The notes under the pieces: model-generated
Database searches by the model: none
What the model saw: the letters and a program-made list of their open reading frames with translations, nothing else
What the model was told of the DNA's origin: nothing
Made by a program: the position numbers and the translations under genes
Source of the DNA: Planctomycetota bacterium
Lineage (GTDB): Bacteria; Planctomycetota; Phycisphaerae; Phycisphaerales; UBA1924
Reading direction: 5' to 3'
DNA: 64,000 bases
Assembly (NCBI GenBank): GCA_018242625.1
Contig: JAFEBO010000008.1
Location: 124,001-188,000 of the forward strand
Shown: positions 27,370-36,446 of the stretch, piece after piece
How positions within the stretch are numbered: the stretch's first letter is position 1
How the letters are laid out: each line of letters opens with the position of its first letter

Positions 27370-28512
27370 TTAGCGAACGACGAGGTAGACGCCCAGCTTC
27401 ACGGTCTCTTCGCCGGGGACGTTCGTCGTGGCTTCGCAGTCGATGACCGCGCGGTAGGGTTCCTTGGTGGCGGTGCCGGAGATGGCGATGCTGTAGGTGT
27501 CGGATTCGGAACCGGCCGCGGGCCTGCCGTCGCGTGTGACGGGCTTGATGTCGAACGTGAGCGTGGGATCGGTGCGACCGTCCACCCGGATCTGCCGGAT
27601 GCCGGTCACCTTGAACGGCTTGCCGGAGCGGCTGGTGAGGGTGGCGGTGTTGCTGAACTGGGCCTCCCGGGCGACCAGACCCATCGTGACGCGCATCGGC
27701 TTGGATTCGAGGTCGCCGGTGACCTCGCCGAGCACGGGAATGCGGACTTCCTTCTCGCGCGAGTCGTTGGTCGTGATGATCATGTTGCGGCTGAAGCGAT
27801 CGATCTGCTTTGCCTTGGGATAGATCACCTTGACGGGGACCTTGTACTGCTTTTGGCCGTTGACATCGATCGGTTCGGCCTTGCCGATTTCCGCGGTGAT
27901 CGCTTCGCCGGAGCCGTCGAACTTGACGTCGGTCACGGCGAAATTGTCGATTCGTCCGGTGACGGTGACATCGACGGTGCGGCTTTCGCCCTTGGCGATC
28001 TGATTGAACGCGATCAGCTTGGGCTCGACGGTGATGATCGGTTCAACGTCGGCCTCGATGAGCAGGGCCGTGGTGGGCGAGGTCGGGTCGTTGGAGACGA
28101 CCGTGACGCGCTGCTGGACCATGCCCGGGGCTTTGCCCTTGGGGTCGAAGATGACCTTGATCTCGCCCGCTTCGCCGGGCGCGTATTCGACCTTGGTGAG
28201 CGTCGGCACGGTGCAGTGGCAGGAACCGGTGGCGCTGGAAATGATGAGCTTGGAGTCGCCGGTGTTCTTGAACTTGAAGATGTGCTCCACGGAGTTGGAG
28301 GAGAGGATCTTTCCAAAGTTGAATGACTTCTCATCCGGCGTGAAGCGGCCCGAAGGGCCGACGGGCTGAGGGGGAGCGGGCGGCACCTGACCGGAGCGAG
28401 GGGGGAGCGCGTCGCTGGCGGGCGCGGGGGCCGGGGCCGGCTGGGCCAGCGCAAGAGTCGAGACAGAAAGGACGAGCCCCTGAGCAATGAAAAGTGCTTT
28501 GCTGCGTGCCAT
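27370..28512 (-). CDS. Exported DUF1573-domain protein
   Basis: The 380-aa product has a signal peptide and a Pro/Ala linker, then a DUF1573-type Ig-like domain with the conserved C-x-C in S-C-H-C-T-V-P (Cys98 and Cys100) and further Ig-like beta repeats. DUF1573 proteins are common in Bacteroidetes and Planctomycetes, but their function is not established. The Cys pair and the next two genes (rhodanese and MauE-like) suggest redox or metal/sulfur chemistry at the periplasm. It should be the first gene of this minus-strand trio. Confidence 0.88.
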   Translation of the reverse strand: MARSKALFIAQGLVLSVSTLALAQPAPAPAPASDALPPRSGQVPPAPPQPVGPSGRFTPDEKSFNFGKILSSNSVEHIFKFKNTGDSKLIISSATGSCHCTVPTLTKVEYAPGEAGEIKVIFDPKGKAPGMVQQRVTVVSNDPTSPTTALLIEADVEPIITVEPKLIAFNQIAKGESRTVDVTVTGRIDNFAVTDVKFDGSGEAITAEIGKAEPIDVNGQKQYKVPVKVIYPKAKQIDRFSRNMIITTNDSREKEVRIPVLGEVTGDLESKPMRVTMGLVAREAQFSNTATLTSRSGKPFKVTGIRQIRVDGRTDPTLTFDIKPVTRDGRPAAGSESDTYSIAISGTATKEPYRAVIDCEATTNVPGEETVKLGVYLVVR

Positions 28513-28654
28513 GGCGAGAATGCTCCCAGCGTGAGAACCCCAAATGGGGCGAGATAAAGCGGCGTGACTGGCCGATCGGTTCGGCGAGAGGGCGAGTTTA
28601 TGGTCGAAATTCGATCGGGTCGAGGTTTGGGATAAGTCCGGGTCCCGGAACTTT

Positions 28655-29824
28655 TCAGGCCGTCGCTTCTTCGGCCTCGTAGGAGCCGCCGCGCAGCCCG
28701 CCCGCGAGGTACTCATCGAGTCTCTGGTGGACCTCGGAGGGGGACCTGGCGTTGCGAACGGCTTCCTTGAGCGGCTTGACGCCGACGAGGCGGCCGCGCT
28801 CGTCGGTCCACATCATGCGCTTGGCGAACCAGGTGATGCGACGTCGGATCTGAACCATGGCGTAGTTGACGCCTCGGGTCTCGATCATGAGGTCCAGGTA
28901 GCGCCGGATGGAGGCGACGATCTCGGCCTCGCCCGGCGCCTGCGGGAGTTTCCCGGTCTTCTGGAGCGCCCATGCGTCGCGGAAGATCCAGGGCGTGCTG
29001 AGCGCGCCGCGCCCGATCATGACACCCTGACAACCTGTGGCGCGGATCATGCGGACGGCGTCTTCGGGTTCGCGGACATCGCCGTTGCCGATCACGGGAA
29101 TTTGTTCCCCGACTGCTTCAACGACGCGCGCGATGCCGGGGAGCTGGACCTCGCCGCTGAATTTCATTTCGGTTGTGCGGCCATGGACGGTCACGGCGGT
29201 GACGCCGACGTCGGCGAGCATGCGGGCGAGGTGGGGTGAGCAGGCGTTGCCCGAGGCGTAATCCGAATCGTGCCAGCAGAGGCGCATCTTGCATGTCAGG
29301 GGCACCGGCGCCCTTTCGACGGGCACCGGGAAAGAAGAGTTGCCGGTGCGGCGTTGCCATTCATCGGCGCTCAGCGCGCACATTTCGAGTTCCGCGACGA
29401 CGCGCCGGGCGATTTCGACGGCGCGCCCGAGGTCGGTCAGGAGCTTGCTGCCGCCGTCTTTCTTTGTGACCTTATCGACGGGGCAGCCCATGTTGATGTC
29501 GACGACGGTGGCTCCGTGTTCGACCGCCCAGCGGGCGCCCTGGGCCATGATGTCCGGATCGCTGCCGTAGAGCTGCATCCCGACCGGTTTGTCGAAGTCG
29601 TTGGTGGCGGCGAGGTCGAGGCTGGTCGCTGTGCCGCGGAGCAGGCCCTGGGGGCTCAACAAATCGGTACATGCGAGGCCCACTCCGACTCCGATGCCGG
29701 CGGGGTGGGTCGACCACTCGCGGACGATGGTGCGGAAAGCAAGATCGCAATAGCCGGCGATCGGCGCCAGGAGAAGGTTGGTGGCGAGGCGCAAGGGACC
29801 GATCTGGAGGGGCTCGGCGAGCAC
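28655..29824 (-). CDS. dus: tRNA-dihydrouridine synthase (DusB-like)
   Basis: This FMN enzyme reduces specific uridines in tRNA. The 389-aa product has the N-terminal L-A-P-I-A-G-Y-C-D FMN segment, the catalytic Cys in I-N-M-G-C-P (about 112), K-V-T-K-K-D-G-G-S-K-L-L, T-V-H-G-R-T-T and I-G-R-G-A (phosphate-binding). An extra stretch of about 20 residues lies between the catalytic domain strands 4 and 5 and makes it longer than DusB. Position of action on tRNA cannot be assigned. It is 42 bases after the nuoH stop. Confidence 0.88.
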   Translation of the reverse strand: MLAEPLQIGPLRLATNLLLAPIAGYCDLAFRTIVREWSTHPAGIGVGVGLACTDLLSPQGLLRGTATSLDLAATNDFDKPVGMQLYGSDPDIMAQGARWAVEHGATVVDINMGCPVDKVTKKDGGSKLLTDLGRAVEIARRVVAELEMCALSADEWQRRTGNSSFPVPVERAPVPLTCKMRLCWHDSDYASGNACSPHLARMLADVGVTAVTVHGRTTEMKFSGEVQLPGIARVVEAVGEQIPVIGNGDVREPEDAVRMIRATGCQGVMIGRGALSTPWIFRDAWALQKTGKLPQAPGEAEIVASIRRYLDLMIETRGVNYAMVQIRRRITWFAKRMMWTDERGRLVGVKPLKEAVRNARSPSEVHQRLDEYLAGGLRGGSYEAEEATA

Positions 29825-29866
29825 CGGTGATCGTAATCCCGGGTTAGATCAGCGGCTTTACGGGGT

Positions 29867-31210
29867 TCACACCGCGCCGGCGGTGCTCTGGATCGGGCGA
29901 TCCTCGCGGGCGGTCGGGTCGACCGGCCCGGTGATCACGACTTCGCCTTCCATCGGGCTGTAGCGCGAGCCGTAGAGCGGGATGCGGGCGTTGGTCCTGG
30001 TCTTGGGCATCAGCGGGGCCGCGATCAGGATGACGACGAGCATGCCGACGTTCGAGGCGAGCAGCGCTACGAGCGAGGTCTGGCCGAGGTAGACCATGAC
30101 GCTGGTGACGATGACGGCGAAGAGTGAGATCGGGATCGCGCCCTGCCATGCCGAGGTCATGACCTGGTCGTAGCGGAGGCGGGGGATCGTCCAGCGGATG
30201 AGCATGCCGAAGCAGATGAGCAGGAATGTCTTGCCGCCGAAAACAAGGACCTTGGCAAGGACGGCGGCGAGGGAGACGTTGGAGGGGCTGAGCAGATGAT
30301 CGGCGCCGAGGAAGCCCAGCGGGAGGTGGTATCCGCCGAGGAAGATCATCGAGAAGAGGGCGCTGCCCGTGATGAGGTGCGCGTATTCGGCGAGGGGATA
30401 GAGAGCGAACCGCATCGAGGAGAATTCGGTGTGGAACCCGCCGACGAGTTCCTGCTCGCACTCGGCGTTATCGAACGGGGCGCGGTTGCCTTCGGCGAGG
30501 GCCGTGATGTAGAACATCGCGGCGATGAGAGGCTGGCTGAGGATGAGCCAGCCGTGATCGTGCTGATAGCGGATGATCTGCTCGGGGAGCAGGCTGCCGA
30601 CGACCAGCAGCACGGCGAGCAGCGAAAGGCCCATGGGGATCTCGTACGAGATCATCTGGGCGGTGGCGCGAAGCCCGCCGAAAAACGAGTACTTGTTGTT
30701 GGAAGCCCAGCCGCCCAGCGTGATGCCGTAGACGCCCAGGGAGGCGGCGGCCAGCACATAGACCATGCCCACGCTGATGTTGGCGCCGGCGACGAGGACC
30801 GTGGCGGAGGCGATCTGCCCGATGAGCGGGAGCGAGAAGGCGGGCGTTTTCCATTCGCCGCCCCAGGGGATGATGGCGAAGGTGACAAGCGGGGGAATGA
30901 CGACTAGGGCGGGAGCGAGCGCGAAGAGGATTTTGTCGACACGCCTGGGCGTGTAGTCCTCCTTGAGGAAGAGCTTGATGCCGTCGGCGAGGAACTGCCC
31001 GAGACCCCACATCCCCTTGAGGAACGCGAGGAAGGGCAGGCCAAAGTCGAAGCCGACGCGGTTGGGGCCGATGCGGTCCTGGATGTAGGCGGAGATCTTG
31101 CGCTCGAGATAGATGCACATGCCCGCGCCGCCGAGGATCACGTGGAAAACCACGAGCAGCACGATGACCGAGACGAAGAACTGGGGCGTGAGATAGTCCG
31201 TTATCGCCAT
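29867..31210 (-). CDS. nuoH: NADH-quinone oxidoreductase subunit H (complex I)
   Basis: NuoH is a membrane subunit at the quinone site and junction of complex I. The 447-aa product has about 8-9 transmembrane helices and family signatures E-R-K-I-S-A-Y-I-Q-D-R-I-G-P-N-R-V-G, G-L-G-Q-F-L-A-D and A-E-G-N-R-A-P-F-D-N-A-E. It is longer than many NuoH, with extra residues at the C-terminus. No other nuo gene is near: the neighbours are GH3 and dus. The rest of complex I must be elsewhere. Confidence 0.95.
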   Translation of the reverse strand: MAITDYLTPQFFVSVIVLLVVFHVILGGAGMCIYLERKISAYIQDRIGPNRVGFDFGLPFLAFLKGMWGLGQFLADGIKLFLKEDYTPRRVDKILFALAPALVVIPPLVTFAIIPWGGEWKTPAFSLPLIGQIASATVLVAGANISVGMVYVLAAASLGVYGITLGGWASNNKYSFFGGLRATAQMISYEIPMGLSLLAVLLVVGSLLPEQIIRYQHDHGWLILSQPLIAAMFYITALAEGNRAPFDNAECEQELVGGFHTEFSSMRFALYPLAEYAHLITGSALFSMIFLGGYHLPLGFLGADHLLSPSNVSLAAVLAKVLVFGGKTFLLICFGMLIRWTIPRLRYDQVMTSAWQGAIPISLFAVIVTSVMVYLGQTSLVALLASNVGMLVVILIAAPLMPKTRTNARIPLYGSRYSPMEGEVVITGPVDPTAREDRPIQSTAGAV

Positions 31211-31333
31211 TGCCGGGGAGTGTAGAACGATCCGGGGCGGGATGTGGACGGGTTGCGGGTGGAGGTGGGGCGCGGGTGGGGGTGCGCGTGGGGGGGCCGC
31301 GTGGGGGTGGGGGCCAGGGTTGCGATCCCGGGA

Positions 31334-33094
31334 TCAGCGGGCGGGCTGAGCGCCGATGACGGATTCGATTATTTCGCGGCTGTTGGCGCAGCGGGGGCAC
31401 TTGTGCTGGCCGCCGAGTTTGTGCCTGGACTCGAGCCAGCGGTGAAAGGTGCCGGCGCGGAGTGGGGTGATGGTTGGGGGCGACATACCCAGGCCGTCGG
31501 TGCGTTTGGTGGTGTAGTCGACGTTTTGTTCTTTGAGTGAAGCGTCGAAGGCTTCGGCGAAGCGCCGGAGGGCGGCGTCTTCGGGCCCGTTCTCGATCTC
31601 GATCGCCAGTTCGAGGCCGGCGCGCCGGTCCGGCGCGGGGTAGACGGGCGCGGCTGTGAACTCGCCGACGATCAGGCCCGCGGCACGGGCGGCGCGGGAG
31701 ACGGCGTTTTCGATGTGCTCGACGATGAGGTTTTCGCCGAAGGCGTTTACGAAGTGCCGGTGTCGGCCGACGATGCGGACACGAGGGGGACCGTCGCCGC
31801 TGCGCGAGGGGCCGTCGCAGACGTCGTCGAATTCGACGACATCGCCGATGTTGTAACGCCAGAGGCCGGCGCAGGTTGAGAGGATCACGCAGTATCGCTG
31901 GCCTTTTTCGACTTCGCCAACGCTGAAAGCCTCGGGATCGGGGTCGTTGATGCGTTCCAAAGGAACGAACTCAAAGAAGTTGCCCAGATCGACGTTGAGC
32001 CGGAGCGAGGGGTGCGTTGTCCCCGGGAGGGAACCCGACGGGTTGGGCGCATCCTGCATCGCGATGAAAGCTTCGGATGCGGGATAGAGCTCGAAACGGC
32101 AGGGGATGTCGGCCCCGTCGGGAGCGCCGGAAAAGACCTGGCGGACACGCGGGTCAAAGGGCTGATAGCGGACGCCCCCGTGGACGAAGACGCCGAGATT
32201 GGGCCAGACCTGGCGGAGGGTGCTGATGGGTTTTCCATTTTCGCCGGGAAGGCGGCTTGTGATGCCCTTTTCGGAGCAGAGCGCGATGAGGCGCTCGGCC
32301 AGCACCATCGCCCAGCTGGGCATGCCGGAGATCATGCGGACATCTTCGTCGACGCAGCGTCTGGCCATCGCATCGATCTTGCTTGGCCAGTGATTCATCA
32401 GGGCCACCTGAGGGCCGGGCAGATAGATCTTTGAGATGGGCCAGCGGATGAGCGGGGCGACGATGCCGGACAGATCGCCGGTTCGGATGCCATGCACGCT
32501 GGTTTCGAGGTTTGTGGACCCGCCGAGGAAGAGGGCCTTTCCGGAAAGAAGTCGGGAGAGGCTGATGTTCTGATTCTTGAGGTTTGCGAAAATGTCGATG
32601 GACGCCCGGAAGTTGGACCGGAGCATTTCGCGTGAGACGGGGATGAACTTGTCGCCGGCGGTTGTGCCGCTCGTCTGGGCGAAATCACGGACGAGGCCGG
32701 GCCAGAGGACGTCCGCCTCCGCGCCCTCGCGCATGCGGGCGATGTCGTCCTTGAAGGCGTACCAGTCGCGGACGGGGCGGGCGGCGCGGTAGGCGCGGAC
32801 CAGGTCCTGCTCGGAGCTGCGGAGAATTCCCGTGAAGGAATGGCGGCGGCCGAATTCGGTGGACTGCGCGGTGGTCAGCAGATGACGGAGAGTCGCGACC
32901 TGGATCTGGTGGGAGCGGTGCTTCCAGATGGATGTGTCGGCGAGCTTGCGGGCGCGCCGGGAGACATAGACATTGAGCCCGGCTCCGACGAGCGAAGTCC
33001 AGGAAAAGCCGGCACCGAAAAGGCTGGTCGGCGGCCGGGCCGGTCTGGATCCATCGGCCGCCGCATTGCCGGATGGGGCGCTCGCGGGCGCCAT
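31334..33094 (-). CDS. GH3-type acyl-acid amido synthetase family protein
   Basis: The 586-aa product matches GH3 auxin-promoter family proteins: T-S-G-T-T-A-G-D-K-F-I-P in the ATP loop, Y-P-A-S-E-A-F-I-A, and V-E-F-D-D. In plants GH3 adenylates acids and couples them to amino acids; bacterial members are widespread but mostly uncharacterised. I chose the ATG at 33094 because it starts one base after the hydrolase stop; an extension to 33163 overlaps that gene. It is likely coupled to the hydrolase gene upstream. Confidence 0.85.
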   Translation of the reverse strand: MAPASAPSGNAAADGSRPARPPTSLFGAGFSWTSLVGAGLNVYVSRRARKLADTSIWKHRSHQIQVATLRHLLTTAQSTEFGRRHSFTGILRSSEQDLVRAYRAARPVRDWYAFKDDIARMREGAEADVLWPGLVRDFAQTSGTTAGDKFIPVSREMLRSNFRASIDIFANLKNQNISLSRLLSGKALFLGGSTNLETSVHGIRTGDLSGIVAPLIRWPISKIYLPGPQVALMNHWPSKIDAMARRCVDEDVRMISGMPSWAMVLAERLIALCSEKGITSRLPGENGKPISTLRQVWPNLGVFVHGGVRYQPFDPRVRQVFSGAPDGADIPCRFELYPASEAFIAMQDAPNPSGSLPGTTHPSLRLNVDLGNFFEFVPLERINDPDPEAFSVGEVEKGQRYCVILSTCAGLWRYNIGDVVEFDDVCDGPSRSGDGPPRVRIVGRHRHFVNAFGENLIVEHIENAVSRAARAAGLIVGEFTAAPVYPAPDRRAGLELAIEIENGPEDAALRRFAEAFDASLKEQNVDYTTKRTDGLGMSPPTITPLRAGTFHRWLESRHKLGGQHKCPRCANSREIIESVIGAQPAR

Positions 33095-33095
33095 C

Positions 33096-33989
33096 TCAGC
33101 GCCCGGCTCCGTCGCGATCGCGCTTCGCGAGTTCCGTCGCGAAAGCGCTGAGCGCCGTGGCAAATTCGGCCGGGCATTCGATCATCGGCGCGTGGCCGCA
33201 CTGATCGAACCAGACAATCCGGCTGTCGGGGATCGACTTCAGAAATCCGTCGGCGGCCTCCGGCGGGGTCACGATGTCTTCGCGGCCCCAGATGAGCAGC
33301 GTGGGGCAGCGGATCTGTCCGATGCGCTCTCCGAGGTGATCGCGGCGTGCGGACTTGCTGAGTCGCACCATGGCGCGGGCGCCTGTCCGCGTCGAGAGCT
33401 CGGCGAAGGCGCGTTCGATGTCGTGCTCGCTCAAGTGCTTCTTGTCGAAGAAGAGCTCGCCGATCTTTCTGCGCAGCCACTCCCGGCTGGGTCGGACCTG
33501 GACGTCGCTGACCATGGACTTTTCGATCAGGCCCGAGGAGCCGGCGAGGGCGAGACCTCGCACCAGATCCGGGCGCTCGATCGCCAGGCGCAGCGCCACA
33601 TGCCCTCCGAATGAATTGCCGACCAGTACGGCGGGTCCGTCGAGGTAATCTTCGAGGAATCGGGCGGTGAGTGTCTGAACACCCTGGATGGAGCAGTTAT
33701 CGCCGGCGAGGTTGAGCAGCGGCAACTGGAGCATCACGCAGCGGGCCGTGGCGCAAAATCGTTCGACGACGCCTTCCCAGTGCTGGTTGAGGCCGACCAG
33801 GCCGTGGAGGAACACAAATGTCGTTGCGTTTCCGGGGTGCGAACCTGAATCGATCACCGTGGCCGGCACGACTCCCTCAAGGCCGGTGATGTGGACGGTC
33901 TGCGGGGCGTGTCCCATGAGCGCCCGCGGCGGGCGCGCACTAAGACTTTGCTCAGAGTGAGAGATCGTGCTGGTGCTGGTTCTGGGCAT
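33096..33989 (-). CDS. Alpha/beta hydrolase
   Basis: The 297-aa product has the HG oxyanion segment F-L-H-G-L-V-G, the nucleophile elbow V-G-N-S-F-G-G-H, the acid W-G-R-E-D-I-V and the His G-H-A-P-M-I-E. It resembles epoxide-hydrolase/haloperoxidase-like or lipase enzymes; the substrate is not known. A GGAGG site lies close to the ATG at 33989 (spacing about 4); a second candidate start is 33917. The GH3 gene begins right after its stop. Confidence 0.82.
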   Translation of the reverse strand: MPRTSTSTISHSEQSLSARPPRALMGHAPQTVHITGLEGVVPATVIDSGSHPGNATTFVFLHGLVGLNQHWEGVVERFCATARCVMLQLPLLNLAGDNCSIQGVQTLTARFLEDYLDGPAVLVGNSFGGHVALRLAIERPDLVRGLALAGSSGLIEKSMVSDVQVRPSREWLRRKIGELFFDKKHLSEHDIERAFAELSTRTGARAMVRLSKSARRDHLGERIGQIRCPTLLIWGREDIVTPPEAADGFLKSIPDSRIVWFDQCGHAPMIECPAEFATALSAFATELAKRDRDGAGR

Positions 33990-34077
33990 GGACCTCCGTG
34001 CGGGAACCCTTGGGCGAATAGTACCCACTAGCCATAGGTGGCCGGTCAAGATTGCGCAAGGGAGCGATCGGGCTTTG

Positions 34078-34839
34078 TCAGCCCTGAACCTTGCCGTCTA
34101 CGAGGCGGACGACGCGGTCTGCGCGGGCCGCGGTGTGCTCATCGTGCGTAACGACGACCATCGTCTGTCCCCGCCGGTGCAAGTCGGAGAACAGATCGAG
34201 AATGGAGCCGCCGGTGGCGCGATCGAGATTGCCGGTTGGCTCGTCGGCGAGCAGGAGGTCCGGCTGGTTGATCAGCGCACGCGCGATGGCGACACGCTGG
34301 CGCTCGCCGCCCGACAGTTCCGCGGGCTTGTGCGAAAGCCTTTCCTTGAGTCCGACGCGTTCGAGCAGTTCGGCGGCCCGATCGCGGATGGCAGACTTTG
34401 TCCGCCAGTACTCAAAGGAACCCATCGCGGTCATCGCGGCGATGACCACGTTTTGAAGGATGTTGAGTTCCGGGAGCAGGTGATAGAACTGGAAGACAAA
34501 GCCGACGCGACGACGCCGGTAGTTGTCGAGCCGGCCGGCGCTGATACGTGCAAGATCGATATCTTCAAAGAGGATCGAGGTGGGAGGCTGGTCGTCGGAG
34601 CGGTCGACGCTGTCCAGCCCGCCGAGCAGGTGGAGAAGGGTGCTCTTGCCCGAACCCGAAGCTCCCAGGATCGCGACGAATTCGCCGTGGCGTACCTGAA
34701 AGTCCACGCCCCGCAGGACCGGCACGCTTGTGCGTCCCAGCTGATAGGTCTTGCGCACGTTGACCGCACGGAGCACCGCGCCGGCCTTCTGAGCTGAGGT
34801 CGTGGGTGAGGGAGCGGGTTTGGGTGCGAGTGTTGTCAC
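34078..34839 (-). CDS. ABC transporter ATPase, LolD/MacB-like
   Basis: The 253-aa product has Walker A G-A-S-G-S-G-K-S-T (about 59-67), the signature L-S-G-G-E-R-Q-R-V-A-I-A and Walker B L-L-L-A-D-E-P-T, then the H-loop V-T-H-D. It fits the LolD/MacB family, which pulls lipoproteins from the inner membrane or drives export. Its partner permease (34851-36413) ends 11 bases upstream. I chose the GTG at 34839. No strong Shine-Dalgarno site was found, so translation may be coupled to the permease. Confidence 0.9.
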   Translation of the reverse strand: MTTLAPKPAPSPTTSAQKAGAVLRAVNVRKTYQLGRTSVPVLRGVDFQVRHGEFVAILGASGSGKSTLLHLLGGLDSVDRSDDQPPTSILFEDIDLARISAGRLDNYRRRRVGFVFQFYHLLPELNILQNVVIAAMTAMGSFEYWRTKSAIRDRAAELLERVGLKERLSHKPAELSGGERQRVAIARALINQPDLLLADEPTGNLDRATGGSILDLFSDLHRRGQTMVVVTHDEHTAARADRVVRLVDGKVQG

Positions 34840-34850
34840 GAGGGTTCGAA

Positions 34851-36413
34851 TTACTCGAAGCGAAGGGCGCGGACCGGATGCATGCGTGCGGCACGTGCGG
34901 CGGGAATGAGCGCGCCCAGGCAGCTTGCCACAACCCCGCCCGCGAGGACGATGGCGACGTTGGAGGCCTGCAGGTCGCTTGGAATACGGGAGAAGTAATA
35001 AATGCGAGGATCCCAGATGTACAGGCCCAGCCGCTCGCCCAGCCATTCGTGGATGCCGTTGATGTTCGACACGATGAGATACGCGAGCGCAAAGCCGAGG
35101 GCCGAACCCGTGATGCCGATGGCGGCTCCGTACAACAGCCAGAGCCCGGCGACGCCGGACCGTGACGCGCCGACGGCGCGGAGGATCCCGATGTCCCGGG
35201 TCTTTTCGCTGACCATTGCCCAGAAGATCGCGAGCACGAGGAAGACCGCGGTGAGCGACACGAAGCTGAAGATGAAGAGAACGAGCGCGGTCTCTTTTTT
35301 GACAGCGCTGATCATCGTCTGGTTCAGATCGGCCCAGGTCTGGATGCGGATCGAGAGCAGATCGGGGACTTCGTTCGGGTGAGCTTCGGCGAATGCGCCG
35401 TAGATCTGCCTGCAGCGTTCGGCGAGTTTGTCCGCGTCCTTGGGGTCGAAGGTGTCGCGTTTGCCGCGCACCAGGATGTTGGTTACGCGGGCCGGCTCCT
35501 CGCCGATGACCACGGGAGCCGCAAATTCTTCCCGATCACCCTTTCTCACGACGCCGCCGGTACCCTCTTTGACACGCTGGGCGCGGTTCATCTTGAGCAT
35601 GTCCTGCAGCGCGCCGAGCTGAACAAAGACGGTGCGGTGATCGATCTCGTAAAGTCCCGAATGAAACTCGTTCGCGACCGGGAACTTGCGTGCGACCATC
35701 TCGATCGCGCGGCCCTTGGAATCCATCGGAAGTACGTTGAGCGTGACATACCCGTCCACCGGCAGCATCAGCATCTCGGCCGGGGTCTTGTCGCCTTCGC
35801 GCGTTCGGATGTAGGGAGTACCGGGAAAGAAGCCCCACTTTTCGCGGAAGTTGAAGCCGCTGACGGAGATGCCGGGCACGACCCCGGGGCGGTCGATGCC
35901 TTCGGGGTGCGCTTTGGATCGTTCGAGGCGCGTGAGCTTCTTGCCGCCCTCGTAGATCTGCTGCCAGACCTCTTTGCGGCGGAGGCGCATATCGCTCGAG
36001 CCGGTGTCTTTGGGGTCCGGTGCGTCCTTGGGGCGCCAGTAAAGAATGTCGTTCCACTCGGTGACCTTGGCGAAGGAAGGGCCATCGATGCCGCGAACCT
36101 GCACGGTCTCGGTGCGACCGTCGGGCAGGCCGATGAGGCCGTAGGTTTCGATCATCGGTGTTGCGCCGGCGATTTCCGGGTCGGCCTCGAGCCGCTTGAT
36201 CAGATCCTCGTAATGGGCGAAGCCGGTGACGGGCCAGGAGATCGAAACGTCGCCGACGAGGGTGCGCCCTGAGTTGATGAGCATCACCAGGAAGCCGCCC
36301 ATCACGGACCAGACGATGATGACCATCGCCGTGCAGAGCGCCACGGCGAGCGCGGCCAGGAGCGGCATGATCTTGCTCGACAGGTAGCGCTTTGTGAGGA
36401 GGAGCTGGTACAC
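34851..36413 (-). CDS. ABC transporter permease, LolC/LolE-like
   Basis: The 520-aa product has one N-terminal transmembrane helix (about 18-45), a large extracytoplasmic domain of about 280 residues, and three C-terminal helices, with G-A-S-R-S-G-V and P-A-A-R-A-A-R-M-H-P-V-R-A-L-R at the end, as in LolC/E. Together with the ATPase gene it should form a lipoprotein-release or related MacB-type transporter. Only one permease gene is visible, which suggests a homodimer. The lpxB gene in the window supports an outer membrane. Confidence 0.88.
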   Translation of the reverse strand: MYQLLLTKRYLSSKIMPLLAALAVALCTAMVIIVWSVMGGFLVMLINSGRTLVGDVSISWPVTGFAHYEDLIKRLEADPEIAGATPMIETYGLIGLPDGRTETVQVRGIDGPSFAKVTEWNDILYWRPKDAPDPKDTGSSDMRLRRKEVWQQIYEGGKKLTRLERSKAHPEGIDRPGVVPGISVSGFNFREKWGFFPGTPYIRTREGDKTPAEMLMLPVDGYVTLNVLPMDSKGRAIEMVARKFPVANEFHSGLYEIDHRTVFVQLGALQDMLKMNRAQRVKEGTGGVVRKGDREEFAAPVVIGEEPARVTNILVRGKRDTFDPKDADKLAERCRQIYGAFAEAHPNEVPDLLSIRIQTWADLNQTMISAVKKETALVLFIFSFVSLTAVFLVLAIFWAMVSEKTRDIGILRAVGASRSGVAGLWLLYGAAIGITGSALGFALAYLIVSNINGIHEWLGERLGLYIWDPRIYYFSRIPSDLQASNVAIVLAGGVVASCLGALIPAARAARMHPVRALRFE

Positions 36414-36446
36414 GGTGGTTGAGCGGAGCGTAGGAGGGCGCTGGTT

